A stretch of 64,000 bases of DNA, taken from NCBI GenBank assembly GCA_965246765.1, contig CBDFFJ010000005.1, positions 124,001 through 188,000 on the forward strand, read 5' to 3'. Under the pieces are notes generated by a model that worked only from the letters and a program-made list of their open reading frames with translations, did not search any database and had not been told where the DNA came from. Numbering within the stretch: the stretch's first letter is position 1; every line of letters starts with the position of its first letter. A program made the translations under genes and the position numbers. This document shows positions 44,553-54,236 of the stretch, one piece after another. The stretch is from UBA1952 sp965246765 (GTDB lineage Bacteria; Bacteroidota; Bacteroidia; Chitinophagales; Chitinophagaceae).

Positions 44553-45507
44553 CTAATCCAGCACGATCTTCCGGGTGACGACCGCTCCGCCGGCGACAAT
44601 TTTTACGAAGTAGAGGCCGGGCGCCGCGCCGTTAAAATCCAGCTCTTGGTAAAGGAGCTGCCGGCGCACTGATAGGCGCGGGATAAGACGGGCTGGCCGG
44701 TAATGCTGCTTACGGTGACAGCCACCTCGCTCAGCGGCCGCCGGGCGTCTAAGGAGACGGCGAAGCGGCCATTGACGGCCGGATTGGGGAACAGGCTTAA
44801 GCTGCTGAAGCCGGACGCCTCCTCAATACCCAGGATGGGCGGGCCGATGTCAAAGCCGAAGTCTATGAGGGGGCCGCCTGTACTGAGTGATGTGACATCT
44901 GCCACCGATCCAGCAATCCGACGTCTTAGGGTAGTATTACGCGATATATAGACATCAAAGCCATTATCGGGGCCAGGAGGCGTGCCAGGAACGTAGTCTA
45001 CAACAAAATTTCTCCCCTTAGAAGTATCCCACTTTGCGCTGTCTTTGTTGGCCCAATACTTAAAGCTATTAGGAACAGTCGGAAACTTTATCCAGTTTCC
45101 TGCCTTGTCTGAGTTATTGATTACCCATGTAGGCGCGCTAAATACGGTTGTCAGCCCTGAATAGAATGTATCGGGCTTTACAGGAGCATTCGGAAAATTG
45201 ATGGCTTTCGTATAGCCCATCTTAATAGTGAAATTGTAGTAAGTGCTCGGTTTTGCGTTATCAAGCGCCTTTCTGCCTACACGTACATATACTGCAGATA
45301 TGTTACCGGACGGTGCAGTAGGAAAGTCAATGGGATAATAAATATTCTGCTCTCTCCCAGCCGGTGATGCGGCAGTGAATGACCAGAAACGGTGCTTATT
45401 CCAACTGTATCCGTAGACCAGTAGTATTGCGGCGTTTGTGCTAATACGCTCACAACAGTGCTTACTGACAAGGCTGTTATCAGCAAACGAAAGAATAATC
45501 TCCTCAT
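44553..45507 (-). pseudogene. T9SS type A cargo protein with two frameshifts
   Basis: A signal peptide (MRRLFFRLLITALSVSTVVSVLAQ) begins at ATG 45507. The frame TPQYYWST should continue as GYSWNKHRFWSFTA, but the sequence is one base short near 45411. The main body (GYTKAINFPNAPVKPDTFYSGL ... SLFPNPAVNGRFAVSL) is then open to near 44651. There another lost base (TTT where TTTT would restore the frame) removes the sorting tail, which reads QELDFNGAAPGLYFVKI and ends KIVLD at 44553. The repaired protein would be about 317 residues, a secreted surface protein. It is either a pseudogene or carries homopolymer sequencing errors. Confidence 0.75.
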
Positions 45508-45778
45508 TGTTTTAAACATAAGCATGTACGCAGAATGGCCGGCTGCGATGTCAGGGCAATAGGATCATTGACCTCACCAAAGATTGGCTTCATCATCTGA
45601 AAAACAAAGTTTTTAAAATAACTATCTGATGGCATAAAATGTTTTTGCAGCGGCGCGGAATGTCTTAGGCACCGCCTCAAGCATTTATCAGAAATGATAT
45701 GGCCCCTCAAGAGCTGCCTTGTGCAATGCCGCAGCCACATGCATCCTAATAACTGGCGCCACATAAATCCCGTCCGTT

Positions 45779-47344
45779 ATGAGAAGATTGTTCCTTGCCA
45801 TTGCCAGTCTGCTGTCCTTTGCTGCATCTGCCCAAAACTGGCAGTCCATCTATGCCCATGACACGACTCTTTACAGCGCCGGCAAGATGCTGGACTATTA
45901 TACTTACCTCATTGACAGCAACATGATCCGCAGCACCTGGATTGATTCGTCGGTGGCGGGGACGGGTGCGGACAGCATTCATTACTTCTACCGTGGGTTG
46001 CGGCTGGCTGATACGCCCGCGAAGGGCGCTTGTATTGATACGGCAGCGCCAACCTGGCTCGGGCCGTTTATGATCCGCAGCGCGGACGGAACGGAGCGCT
46101 ATTTCAACAGCAAAGGCGATACCATCACCTTAAAGCCGCAGGCAGCGCCGGGCGCGAGCTGGGTTCTGGCCAGAAGCAGCAATGGACGAACTTTTGTCGG
46201 CACGGTAAGCGCAGCCGGTACACGCATCATTGACGGAATGGCCGATAGCGTGAAGACCATTAGCATACAGGCTATGTACAACTCATCGCCCATTAGCGAC
46301 GAGTACAACAACAAGGTTTTTGAGCTGTCCAAAGCGCATGGCTGGCTCCGCACCCTGGATTTATTTCGCTTCCCCAATGAACTACCGCGCTACACCTATT
46401 TCGGGTCTTTTCCCGACTCACTGCAGCACGAGCGCCTGCCCGCCCGCCTGCTCAGGCTTGACCTCAACCGCGCGGATCTTCCATGGAAGTACACAGTCGG
46501 CAATGAATGGATTACCAATTACGTGTTTGGCGTAGCGCCATCCCGAGGAGCCAATCAGATCCTAACGCGCGACCTCGTGACTGGCATCCTCTATACAAGC
46601 CTGGACAGCGTCATCGTCACTATGCAAACGGATGAATATGCCACGCTGTGGACTTATTTGTCCACTGGAGGAGGCTGGAACAGGTCAATGGCCAAGACCA
46701 GTGTCGTGCATACGGATACGATAGTCAACAGGCTGCCACTGAAAAAAGTGTACTCGCTTCCATTGTACGAATCCACGACCGCCGAACTGGTATCCGGTGT
46801 GAGCGGCAATTACTTCAACAAGTATTTTGCAGATAACCTTTGCAACGGCCGCCTATCTTTTGAGGAGGGGAAGCATTCTGGCGAAGGCTTTATCTACAAT
46901 GGCTGCTGGAAATACACCAACAATGTTGCTAACTACCAAAATGAGGTGAACAGCTATGTGGAGGGCTTCGGCCCGAGGCTGCAATATGCCGAGTCGCACC
47001 CATTGTTTGCGCCGAGCACTCTTTACAGCAAGAAGGAGGTCGTATATGCTTATCTGAATGACTGCACGTGGGGTCAGAAATTCAATGTGCTCTCGGTGGC
47101 GGTGCCGGCCAGCCCGACCGTTGGCAACGGGAACTATAAAGTCTATCCGAATCCTTTTACGGCTCAGATTCTGCTGAGCTTCAACCAGCTTGCGCAAAGC
47201 GATGCCGTTTTCACGCTGAGCGACCTTACAGGGCGCACAATGCTGCGGCAAACGGTCAATGCCGCGACAGGCACTGCACAGTTAGATGCGGGCTTTTACC
47301 GCCAGGAATGTACCTGTATAACATTACGGAAGGAGGCATCTTAA
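45779..47344 (+). CDS. Secreted protein whose T9SS type A tail is lost by a frameshift
   Basis: 521 residues as read. A signal peptide (MRRLFLAIASLLSFAASAQ) is followed by a beta-rich body without recognised enzyme motifs. Near the end, YKVYPNPFTAQILLSFNQLAQ and FTLSDLTGRTMLRQTVNAATGTAQLDAGF are a normal type A sorting domain. The frame then turns into YRQECTCITLRKEAS. One added T in the run at 47294-47297 would restore LPPGMYLYNITEGGILKAS and end KIVKQ at 47373. Loss of the tail should stop T9SS secretion, unless the missing base is a sequencing error. Confidence 0.82.
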   Translation: MRRLFLAIASLLSFAASAQNWQSIYAHDTTLYSAGKMLDYYTYLIDSNMIRSTWIDSSVAGTGADSIHYFYRGLRLADTPAKGACIDTAAPTWLGPFMIRSADGTERYFNSKGDTITLKPQAAPGASWVLARSSNGRTFVGTVSAAGTRIIDGMADSVKTISIQAMYNSSPISDEYNNKVFELSKAHGWLRTLDLFRFPNELPRYTYFGSFPDSLQHERLPARLLRLDLNRADLPWKYTVGNEWITNYVFGVAPSRGANQILTRDLVTGILYTSLDSVIVTMQTDEYATLWTYLSTGGGWNRSMAKTSVVHTDTIVNRLPLKKVYSLPLYESTTAELVSGVSGNYFNKYFADNLCNGRLSFEEGKHSGEGFIYNGCWKYTNNVANYQNEVNSYVEGFGPRLQYAESHPLFAPSTLYSKKEVVYAYLNDCTWGQKFNVLSVAVPASPTVGNGNYKVYPNPFTAQILLSFNQLAQSDAVFTLSDLTGRTMLRQTVNAATGTAQLDAGFYRQECTCITLRKEAS

Positions 47345-47473
47345 AGGCAAGCGGAAAGATTGTCAAACAATAGAAATAAGTCGGTTGTCTGCCTCAGGCA
47401 CTTAACACCTCAATAATCTAAAAGCCGCCGCTGGCCTGCATCTCCGCTGGGCGGTGCTGCCTACATTTATTGA

Positions 47474-49288
47474 ATGAATGCAAGTCATCATGAGCCCGAT
47501 GCCCTGAGTCAGGTGCAACCAACAGAAGAAGAGCTCAATCCCCTCCCCCGCTCCGTAGTGCGGCCCAATCCCTTTCTGCTGCTGGACGGTGAGTGGGATT
47601 TCGCCTTTGACGCGCAGAATGAAGGACTGCGCGAAGGCTGGTACAAGAGCCACGAATACACAGCAAAGGCCGCCTGGCCTGGCAGCATAGAATCGCTGAT
47701 GGCGAAGGATACGGCGAGCTGGCGCGACGAGATTGTAGTCTGGTATGAGCGGCGCTTTGAAAATCCGCACTTCCTGCGCGTGGGCGATGACGCGCCAAAG
47801 CTGCTGCAGCTCACGTTCGGCGCCTGCGGCTATGAGACCCGCGTATGGCTGAATGGAGAGCCCCTCAAAACGATTGAAGGCGCGGAAGCGCATATCGGCG
47901 AGTACACCTCCTTCTCCTTTGAAATTCCGGAGGCACTGCTTAAAGACGAGAACCGCCTCACGGTGCGCATAGCCGACACGATGGATGCGGAAACCGCCCG
48001 CGGCAAGCAGGAAAGCCATGTATATAAGCGTGGCGGCATCTGGTACCAGACCAGCAGTGGCGCCACCCGCAGCGTATGGATAGAGCCGGTGGAGCGTAAC
48101 CGCCTGCGCAGCCGCGTGGGCGTGGTGAGCGTGGTGGAAGACAAGCTGGTGCGCATCAACCTGACGACGCGCATTCACGATGCCGGTGAGTACATCATTC
48201 GCCTGAAGGTGTATGAGCGCAAGGGCGAGACGCCGATCGCAACGGATGAGTTTCCGCTGCGGCTGGAAGCCGGGCAAAAATCGCAGCGTGTGGTGATAGA
48301 GCTGCCCGATGCAAATCTGTGGAGCCCGCAGCATCCGCAGCTATATCGCCTGGTGGCGGAGCTCCAGGATGCAGAGGGTCATGCGGCGCAGATTGAGACC
48401 CAGATCGGCTTTCGCAAGATTGAGGCGCGGGGCAGCGTCATTTACCTGAATAATGAGCCGGTCTATCTGGACGGCATTCTCTACCAGCCGGGCGATGCGA
48501 GCTATGAGGAGATTAAGCGACACATGTACTCCATGAAGGAACTGGGCTGCAACCTGGTGCGCATCCACATTGCCGGCGTTGACCCGCGCATCTACCACCT
48601 GGCCGACAAGCTGGGCCTGCTTTTGTGGGTTGAGGTGCCCAGCCCGCATGCCTCAACGACGCGCAGCCGCGCTAATCATGAGGCGGAATTATTGCGTATG
48701 CTGGGCCTGATAGAGTCGCACCCTTCCGTTATCATCTGGAGCCTTTACAATGAAGACTGGGGCGCGCAGGACATCGCCACGAACCCGGAAACGCGCGGCT
48801 ACATCGTGAGGATGTATCACTACATGCAGATCAATTATCCGCAGTTTCTGGTGGTGGATAATGACGGCTGGCAACACATCTCGCAGGAGGGCCGCCTCAA
48901 AAGCGACATGCTCACTGCACACCTTTATACGCCGGAGATAGGCCGCTGGCGCGAACTGCTGGATGCGATGGTGGGTGGCCAAATGACCGGCGTCGCTTTT
49001 CTGCCGCTTACGGTCGGCGACCCGTTCTTTTACCGGAAGCAGGTGCCGCTGGTGGTGAGCGAATGGGGCGGTTTCGGATTCTCAGACTACGGCGGCCCGC
49101 AGGAAGACACCGACCGGGAATCACTGATACGGGCTTTCAAGGAGGAGCTGCGCAAACGCCCGGTAGCCGGCGACGTTTACACGCAGGCTACGGACATTGA
49201 GGATGAGCGCAACGGACTGATAGAAATGCGGAGCGGCGCGCTTAAAGTGCGCCCCGGACTGCTGCGGTCTGAAGGGGTGGCTAAGTAA
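47474..49288 (+). CDS. Glycoside hydrolase family 2 (beta-galactosidase/glucuronidase-like), cytoplasmic
   Basis: 604 residues without a signal peptide. The sugar-binding domain (about 25-210) ends near the block RGGIWYQTSSGATRSVWIEPV. An immunoglobulin-like domain (about 215-315) and the TIM barrel follow. The acid/base is E427 in IIWSLYNEDWG and the nucleophile is E530 in VVSEWGGFG. It should cleave beta-galactosides or beta-glucuronides. The minus-strand galactonate operon follows downstream, so beta-galactoside is plausible but unproved. TACATTTA stands just before the ATG as a possible -7 box. Confidence 0.9.
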   Translation: MNASHHEPDALSQVQPTEEELNPLPRSVVRPNPFLLLDGEWDFAFDAQNEGLREGWYKSHEYTAKAAWPGSIESLMAKDTASWRDEIVVWYERRFENPHFLRVGDDAPKLLQLTFGACGYETRVWLNGEPLKTIEGAEAHIGEYTSFSFEIPEALLKDENRLTVRIADTMDAETARGKQESHVYKRGGIWYQTSSGATRSVWIEPVERNRLRSRVGVVSVVEDKLVRINLTTRIHDAGEYIIRLKVYERKGETPIATDEFPLRLEAGQKSQRVVIELPDANLWSPQHPQLYRLVAELQDAEGHAAQIETQIGFRKIEARGSVIYLNNEPVYLDGILYQPGDASYEEIKRHMYSMKELGCNLVRIHIAGVDPRIYHLADKLGLLLWVEVPSPHASTTRSRANHEAELLRMLGLIESHPSVIIWSLYNEDWGAQDIATNPETRGYIVRMYHYMQINYPQFLVVDNDGWQHISQEGRLKSDMLTAHLYTPEIGRWRELLDAMVGGQMTGVAFLPLTVGDPFFYRKQVPLVVSEWGGFGFSDYGGPQEDTDRESLIRAFKEELRKRPVAGDVYTQATDIEDERNGLIEMRSGALKVRPGLLRSEGVAK

Positions 49289-49320
49289 ATAACGAACAAA
49301 TACCGGCCTTCCGGACACAC

Positions 49321-49489
49321 GGATTATTATTTTGGGGCATGGGCTGGTCAAATCAGACCTTTGAATTATAATTTTGCGCCCTGCGTTGACCGTTTCGGGG
49401 CTTGGGATTATAATTCCGCGCTATGGGTGGACCATTTCGGTCCTTCAGTTAATAATTCCGTACCATGTGTCCGGCGTCTGAAGGTCAGA
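49321..49489. repeat. Four decayed copies of a 42-bp tandem repeat
   Basis: A unit resembling ATTATAATTCCGCGC-N6-GGACCATTTCGG starts at 49323, 49365, 49407 and 49449, exactly 42 bp apart. Copies two and three are the most alike. A related block (GGTATAATCCCGCG) occurs at 50066, beyond the receiver gene. The period equals four DNA turns and also 14 codons, but no convincing gene covers it. Confidence 0.6.
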
Positions 49490-49541
49490 AATGTTCTTCC
49501 CGTAATGGCGAAATGGGCCCGATGCACGGTACGCTCAGAAA

Positions 49542-50003
49542 TCAGACAGGCGCATTTTCCCTCCGGGCGGGGTATTGCGCCACCCTGCCGTCGCAGCTTT
49601 TTATTGTTATGGGGTGCTGCTTGATAAACGACTGATTATTAAAAACCGCCAACAAGGCCTTGCGAATTTCCTCCGGCGCCACATCCTTGGATATAAAGCC
49701 GTGCGCGCCGCAATCCAGCACCTCTTCCACGCGCTGCGGAAAGTCGTTGCCGGAGTAAGCGAGAATCTTTACGGTAGGATACTTCGTGCGGAGCTGCCGC
49801 GCCGTTTCAAATCCGTCCATGATGGGCATATTCAGGTCCAGGAGGCAGACGTCGGGGATGGCCCCGCCGTTATCCAGCTTTTCTAAAAAGTCTTTTCCGT
49901 TGGATGCCTCATGGCTGGTAGCAAAGCCTTCCCGGTACAGATGCATTCCGAGCAATTTGCGAAGCATCGGATGGTCTTCTACGTGGGCAACGGTAACTGG
50001 CAT
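49542..50003 (-). CDS. Single-domain response regulator
   Basis: 153 residues. The receiver has TVAHVEDHPMLRKLLGMHL, phospho-acceptor in VCLLDLNMPIMDGFE, the Ser in ILAYSGND, and K in GFISKDVAPEEIRKALLAV. The pattern is that of NarL/LuxR-family receivers. The C-terminal 30 residues (IKQHPITIKSCDGRVAQYPARRENAPV) are too short for an HTH, so it has no output domain of its own. It lies alone, bounded by the 42-bp repeat array on its downstream side. The partner kinase is unknown. Confidence 0.85.
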   Translation of the reverse strand: MPVTVAHVEDHPMLRKLLGMHLYREGFATSHEASNGKDFLEKLDNGGAIPDVCLLDLNMPIMDGFETARQLRTKYPTVKILAYSGNDFPQRVEEVLDCGAHGFISKDVAPEEIRKALLAVFNNQSFIKQHPITIKSCDGRVAQYPARRENAPV

Positions 50004-50206
50004 ATGAGGAGCTGGCTTTAGAGATTTTGAAATAGCGCCGGACCGCCGGCTGTATGGAGGGGCAAGGTATAATCCCGCGCCTGACCATCCATACGCTCCT
50101 GTGTTATCCCGCCACTAAATCCGGCGGGCATTTTAAAATGGCCGCTCGTGTTCACAATTCGCAGGCATTCTTTCTTCCCCAGCAGACCTGGCTGCTTCGG
50201 CTATGT

Positions 50207-51097
50207 TCAGCGCGGCCTGTAAAAACCGGCGGGCACGCCGGGCACTTCTACCTCAGCAGCAAACAGGTCTCCCGAAAGCGGAAAGCGCTTCAGCTCTTCG
50301 TCAGTAAGCTCCACCCGCGCAGTGGTGATGTACAGGGTTTTCAGCTCCGGCCCGCCAAGGGTGCAGGATGCGGTGTGCGGCGCAGGCACTTTCACCTGCC
50401 GTAGCAGCGTCCCGCTCAGAGGGTCGTAATGGTTTACGCTGCCGGCGCCCCACATAGCGATCCACAGCTTGTCTTCCGCGTCTATGCACATACCATCTGG
50501 CCAACCGTCACTTTCGGGAATTCGGATGGCTACGCGGCGATTGGAAATGTTGCCCGTCTCATAATCATAGTCAAATGCCTGAACGGTGGAGCTGGGCGTG
50601 TCATTATAATACATCGTCTTCCGGTCAGCCGTCCACACGATGCCGTTGGATATGGAGACGTCATTCAGCACCTCGTGAAGGGAGCCGTCGCCGTCGTAGC
50701 AGTACAGCTTTGAGGAGCCCCGCGCGCCATCCATAGAGATAGTGCCGATCCAAAGGCGGCCGGCAGGATCACACTTGCCGTCATTAAAACGGACCGGCGG
50801 CCCGGGCAGGGGATTCACCAGCAGGCTTAGCGCTCCCGTCACCACATTCATCCGGTGAATGCCGTTTTGCAAGCCCAGAATCACCTGACCATGCTCCGAA
50901 GGCACAACGGTGCCCACATAGCTACCGGTCGGCAGGACTCTATCGGCCCCGCTTTGGGGATCAAACACATGAAGTGCCTTTCCCAGGATATCAACCCAGT
51001 AAAGCTTCCCCTCCGCAGGATGCCAGATGGCGCCTTCTCCTAAAACGGCCTGCGCGGGAAGCAGATGCCTTGCTTCGGTGATAGTCGGTGTTTGCAT
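50207..51097 (-). CDS. SMP-30/gluconolactonase-family lactonase, probable galactonolactonase
   Basis: 296 residues, a six-bladed propeller of the SMP-30/LRE family. Metal-site blocks are visible: VLGEGAIWHPAEGKLYWVDILGKALHVF with the Glu, RFNDGKCDPAGRLWIGT with Asn, SNGIVWTADRKTMYYNDT, and WPDGMCIDAEDKLWIAMWG with Asp. It hydrolyses a sugar lactone. As the last gene of a run that also encodes DgoK, DgoD and KDPGal aldolase, it most likely opens D-galactonolactone to galactonate. The gene begins 9 bp after dgoK stops. Confidence 0.88.
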   Translation of the reverse strand: MQTPTITEARHLLPAQAVLGEGAIWHPAEGKLYWVDILGKALHVFDPQSGADRVLPTGSYVGTVVPSEHGQVILGLQNGIHRMNVVTGALSLLVNPLPGPPVRFNDGKCDPAGRLWIGTISMDGARGSSKLYCYDGDGSLHEVLNDVSISNGIVWTADRKTMYYNDTPSSTVQAFDYDYETGNISNRRVAIRIPESDGWPDGMCIDAEDKLWIAMWGAGSVNHYDPLSGTLLRQVKVPAPHTASCTLGGPELKTLYITTARVELTDEELKRFPLSGDLFAAEVEVPGVPAGFYRPR

Positions 51098-51106
51098 GAG
51101 ATTAAT

Positions 51107-52087
51107 TCAGGGCTGCTGATGACGCTCATAGACTTTATACTGTCCTGCAATAGTGATAAGCTCTGCGCTTTGAATGCTGACGCTGGCCGCTCTGGCCGCA
51201 ATGCCCAGCAGCTCCAGCGCAGCCCTGTATTGCGCCACAAGTGTCTCCTCCCCGGCAAGGATGATATGGCCGGCGAAGTCTCCCGGAAAGTCGCTCAGCT
51301 CGCTGCCAATCAGCAGGCCGCTCAGGTAATAAAAAGCCTCCTCCCGCGTCCGGCGCTTAAAAAGATCACCTGTGCGCACCCGGAAGAGCGTGTGCAGCAG
51401 CTGCCGTCCCGCAGCGTCTGTGAGGCCGCTTTCAAAATGGCCGCGATGCATGCTGAAGCTGCCCCCTTTGACTACGGAAGCGGCAAGAATACTTTGGGTG
51501 CTGAGCAGCGAAAAGAGCTCGCCGGTCATGTACGTTTTAAAGGAAACAACCTCGCCCCCCCGCGCCAGAATATGCTTGCAATGCGTGCCGGGGTGAATCA
51601 TGAGCTGCACTTCCGCCCCATTGAGGGGCTGCACGCCTCCGACCATCTGCGTTTCTTCGCCACGCATCACATCATCTTCGGCGGCTACGCCCGATATGAC
51701 GAGCGTGGGATAGGGAAAAGATTGGGTTGCCGGTAGTAGCCGGGTGGCGAGGTCGCTGCCGTCCAGCCGGAATGGAAGTTTTTTGTAGGGCAGCTCCGTC
51801 ATGCCGATGGAGGAAGAAGCCATGCCCGATATAATGAGCGGCGCGCCTTTCAGCAAAGCACTGTGCTCCGCTGCCACTTTTGAAATATGCTCCAAAATGA
51901 TGGCCTGGTAAAAGGCTGTGCGCTTCCCTTCTGATTTGCCGCTGCTTCCCCACTCTTTATGCACCGCCGCGATTCCCTGCTTGCTGCCCGACTCTGCAAC
52001 AATCTCAAAACCGGCTGCAGCTACCAGGCGCAGGCGAAAGGCCGTGGTGCCCCAGTCGCAGCTCAGAAAGTGGGTAGTCGTGTTCAT
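51107..52087 (-). CDS. dgoK: 2-dehydro-3-deoxygalactonokinase
   Basis: 326 residues from ATG 52087; the frame is open 27 codons further, but FLSCDWGTTAFRLRLV is the family's N-terminal ATP-binding block, so the later start is preferred. Other blocks are SGMASSSIGMTELPYKKLP, LMIHPGTHCKHILARGGEVVSFKTYMTGELF and the C-terminal GLLIGSEL. It phosphorylates 2-keto-3-deoxy-galactonate at O6. It lies between the lactonase and dehydratase genes in the galactonate operon. Confidence 0.92.
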   Translation of the reverse strand: MNTTTHFLSCDWGTTAFRLRLVAAAGFEIVAESGSKQGIAAVHKEWGSSGKSEGKRTAFYQAIILEHISKVAAEHSALLKGAPLIISGMASSSIGMTELPYKKLPFRLDGSDLATRLLPATQSFPYPTLVISGVAAEDDVMRGEETQMVGGVQPLNGAEVQLMIHPGTHCKHILARGGEVVSFKTYMTGELFSLLSTQSILAASVVKGGSFSMHRGHFESGLTDAAGRQLLHTLFRVRTGDLFKRRTREEAFYYLSGLLIGSELSDFPGDFAGHIILAGEETLVAQYRAALELLGIAARAASVSIQSAELITIAGQYKVYERHQQP

Positions 52088-52189
52088 CGTCTTGTGTCCG
52101 GTTTTCTTCAGGCTTGTCGCGGAATGCGCCAATTCTGTTGCGAAATACTTCAATTCCGGTTTGACCATTGCGCGCGCTTCGTGTAGTGC

Positions 52190-53338
52190 CTACCACTCTG
52201 CTACGCTTCCGTCCTTATGCCGCCAAAGCGGGTTGTGCCAATCGTGCCCCTCCGCCGCGCGTTCTATAACATATGCCTCATTGATCTCAATGCCCAGGCC
52301 CGGCCCTTCGGGAATTTTTACAAAGCCGTCTTCGTAGGCAAACACGCTGCGGTCGGCCATATAGTCAAGCAGGTCGTTGCCGGTGTTGTAGTGAATGCCC
52401 AGGCTTTGCTCCTGTATGAATGCGTTGTGGCAGGTAGCATCCACCTGCAGGCAGGCGGCCAGGGCTATTGGCCCTAAAGGGCAATGCGGCGCGGCGGCCA
52501 CGTCAAAGGCCTCGGCCATGGAGATGATCTTCTTGCACTCCGTGATGCCGCCGGCATGAGAGAGGTCGGGCTGAATAATATCGGCGACGCCGTCAATCAG
52601 CAGCTGCTTGTATTGCCAGCGCGAGAACATCCGCTCGCCGGTGGCAATGGGGATGGCGACGTGGCGGGCTATTTCGCGGAGCGCCTCATTATTTTCCGGC
52701 AGCACGGGCTCTTCAATAAACATGGGATGAAAAGGCTCCAGCTCTTTGGCCAGGACTTTTGCCATCGGCTTATGCACCCGCCCGTGAAAGTCCACGCCGA
52801 TGCCTACATCCGGGCCCACGGCGGCCCGCACGGCAGCGATGCGCGCTACGGAGGCTTCTATTTTTGAGAATGAGTCCACGTATTGCAGCTCGTCGGTCGC
52901 ATTCATCTTCAGAGCGGTGAAGCCTTTGGCTACAACGGCCTTTGCCGCTTCTCCTACATGCTCCGGCCGGTCGCCGCCAATCCAGGAATAGACGCGCATG
53001 GATGTGCGGGCCTTGCCGCCCATCAGCATATGCACGGGAGCATTGTGATACTTGCCTTTAATGTCCCAGAGCGCCTGGTCTATCCCGGCAATAGCGCTCA
53101 TCAGTATAGGGCCGCCGCGGTAGAATCCGCCGCGATACATGGCATTCCAATGGTCTTCAATATTGAGCGGGTCCTGGCCGACCAGGTTTTGCATCAGTTC
53201 ATCCACGGCTGCCTTCACAGTGGCAGCGCGGCCTTCTATTACCGGCTCGCCCCATCCCACGAGCCCGTCATCGGTTTCTATTTTTAGAAAAAGCCAGCGC
53301 GGCGGCACCTGGTAGAGTTTGTAGCTCCTGATTTTCAT
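52190..53338 (-). CDS. dgoD: D-galactonate dehydratase (enolase superfamily)
   Basis: 382 residues. The N-terminal cap (MKIRSYKLYQVPPRWLFLKIETDDGLVGWGEPVIEG) and barrel match galactonate dehydratases. Metal ligands appear as D in VGIGVDFHGRVHKP, E in MFIEEPVLPEN and E in PIATGERMFSRWQYKQLL. The catalytic His is in AAAPHCPLGPIALAACLQVD. It removes water from D-galactonate to give 2-keto-3-deoxy-galactonate. It follows the aldolase gene by 10 bp and is 102 bp before the dgoK start. Confidence 0.93.
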   Translation of the reverse strand: MKIRSYKLYQVPPRWLFLKIETDDGLVGWGEPVIEGRAATVKAAVDELMQNLVGQDPLNIEDHWNAMYRGGFYRGGPILMSAIAGIDQALWDIKGKYHNAPVHMLMGGKARTSMRVYSWIGGDRPEHVGEAAKAVVAKGFTALKMNATDELQYVDSFSKIEASVARIAAVRAAVGPDVGIGVDFHGRVHKPMAKVLAKELEPFHPMFIEEPVLPENNEALREIARHVAIPIATGERMFSRWQYKQLLIDGVADIIQPDLSHAGGITECKKIISMAEAFDVAAAPHCPLGPIALAACLQVDATCHNAFIQEQSLGIHYNTGNDLLDYMADRSVFAYEDGFVKIPEGPGLGIEINEAYVIERAAEGHDWHNPLWRHKDGSVAEW

Positions 53339-53348
53339 GCTGTCTAAG

Positions 53349-53981
53349 TTAGGCGGCGGAAAGCGCTGAAAAAAAGTCTTTTGCTTTTTGCGTCAGCGCC
53401 TTGAGGGATGCATCTGTCACGGCCACTTTGGTATCGGTAAGCGCAGAGCCGAGGCCAAAGGCCTTTGCGCCCGCAGCGGCATAGTCCGCGATATTTCCAA
53501 AAGACACGCCGCCGGTAGGCATGAGCGGAATGTGTGGCAGCGGGCCGCTCATCTCTTTAAAAAAGGCCGGGCCAACGGCAGAAGCCGGGAATACTTTAAT
53601 CAGGTCGCCGCCGCAGGTGTAAGCCGCCAGTATTTCCGTTGGCGATAAAGCGCCGGGCACGGAGATAGCTCCGTATCGCTTCGTCATCTCAATAGTGGCC
53701 GCGCTAAAGGTGGGCGACACGATAAACCGCGCACCGGCTATCAAAGCCGAGCGGGCGGTCTCCGGATCCAGGACAGTGCCGGCACCTATAAACATGCGGT
53801 CGCCCGACTTCGCTGCGACTTCCTCAATCACCTGCAGCGCTTTGGGCGAGTTGATGGTGATCTCCAGCGTGCGCACGCCGCCCTCATAAAGCGCATCTAC
53901 TATATGGTGTATATCGCCGGGGGCCGCCCCACGGACGATGGCAATGAGCTTATGGTCAAAAATGTGCTGAAGTGCGTGCAT
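53349..53981 (-). CDS. dgoA: 2-dehydro-3-deoxy-6-phosphogalactonate (KDPGal) aldolase
   Basis: 210 residues of the KDPG/KDPGal aldolase family. Blocks are LIAIVRGAAPGDIHHIVDALYEGGVRTLEITINSP, FIGAGTVLDPETARSALIAGARFIVSP, the Schiff-base Lys in GGDLIKVFPASAVGP, and PTGGVSFGNIADYAAAGAKAFGLGSAL. It splits KDPGal into pyruvate and glyceraldehyde-3-phosphate. First gene of the galactonate operon. A KDPG specificity is possible, but neighbours dgoD and dgoK favour KDPGal. Confidence 0.88.
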   Translation of the reverse strand: MHALQHIFDHKLIAIVRGAAPGDIHHIVDALYEGGVRTLEITINSPKALQVIEEVAAKSGDRMFIGAGTVLDPETARSALIAGARFIVSPTFSAATIEMTKRYGAISVPGALSPTEILAAYTCGGDLIKVFPASAVGPAFFKEMSGPLPHIPLMPTGGVSFGNIADYAAAGAKAFGLGSALTDTKVAVTDASLKALTQKAKDFFSALSAA

Positions 53982-54236
53982 GATATTGGGATGAAAGGCC
54001 GTCCGGGCTCAAGCGCCCCGATTGCCGGAAGCGGAGACAATTTTTATACCAGCGGCACCGGGGCTTCATATGGCGCAATCTCTGCCAGCGCGCAACGGCA
54101 ATACAGCGCTGATCCGGTTGCCTTCAATCCTTTTACTTTTGTTGCCGCCTATTGGCTGCGTAATAGCCGGCGTGCTGCATACCGCAGCCGTCCGACAGCA
54201 GATTTCCATTAGCAAAGACACGACAACAGCCAGCGA

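Noticed and set aside
45504..45764. 86-codon minus-strand ORF upstream of the frameshifted T9SS gene
   Set aside because: Cys/Leu/Arg-rich composition and no homology-like features; it overlaps the signal peptide of the T9SS gene in another frame.
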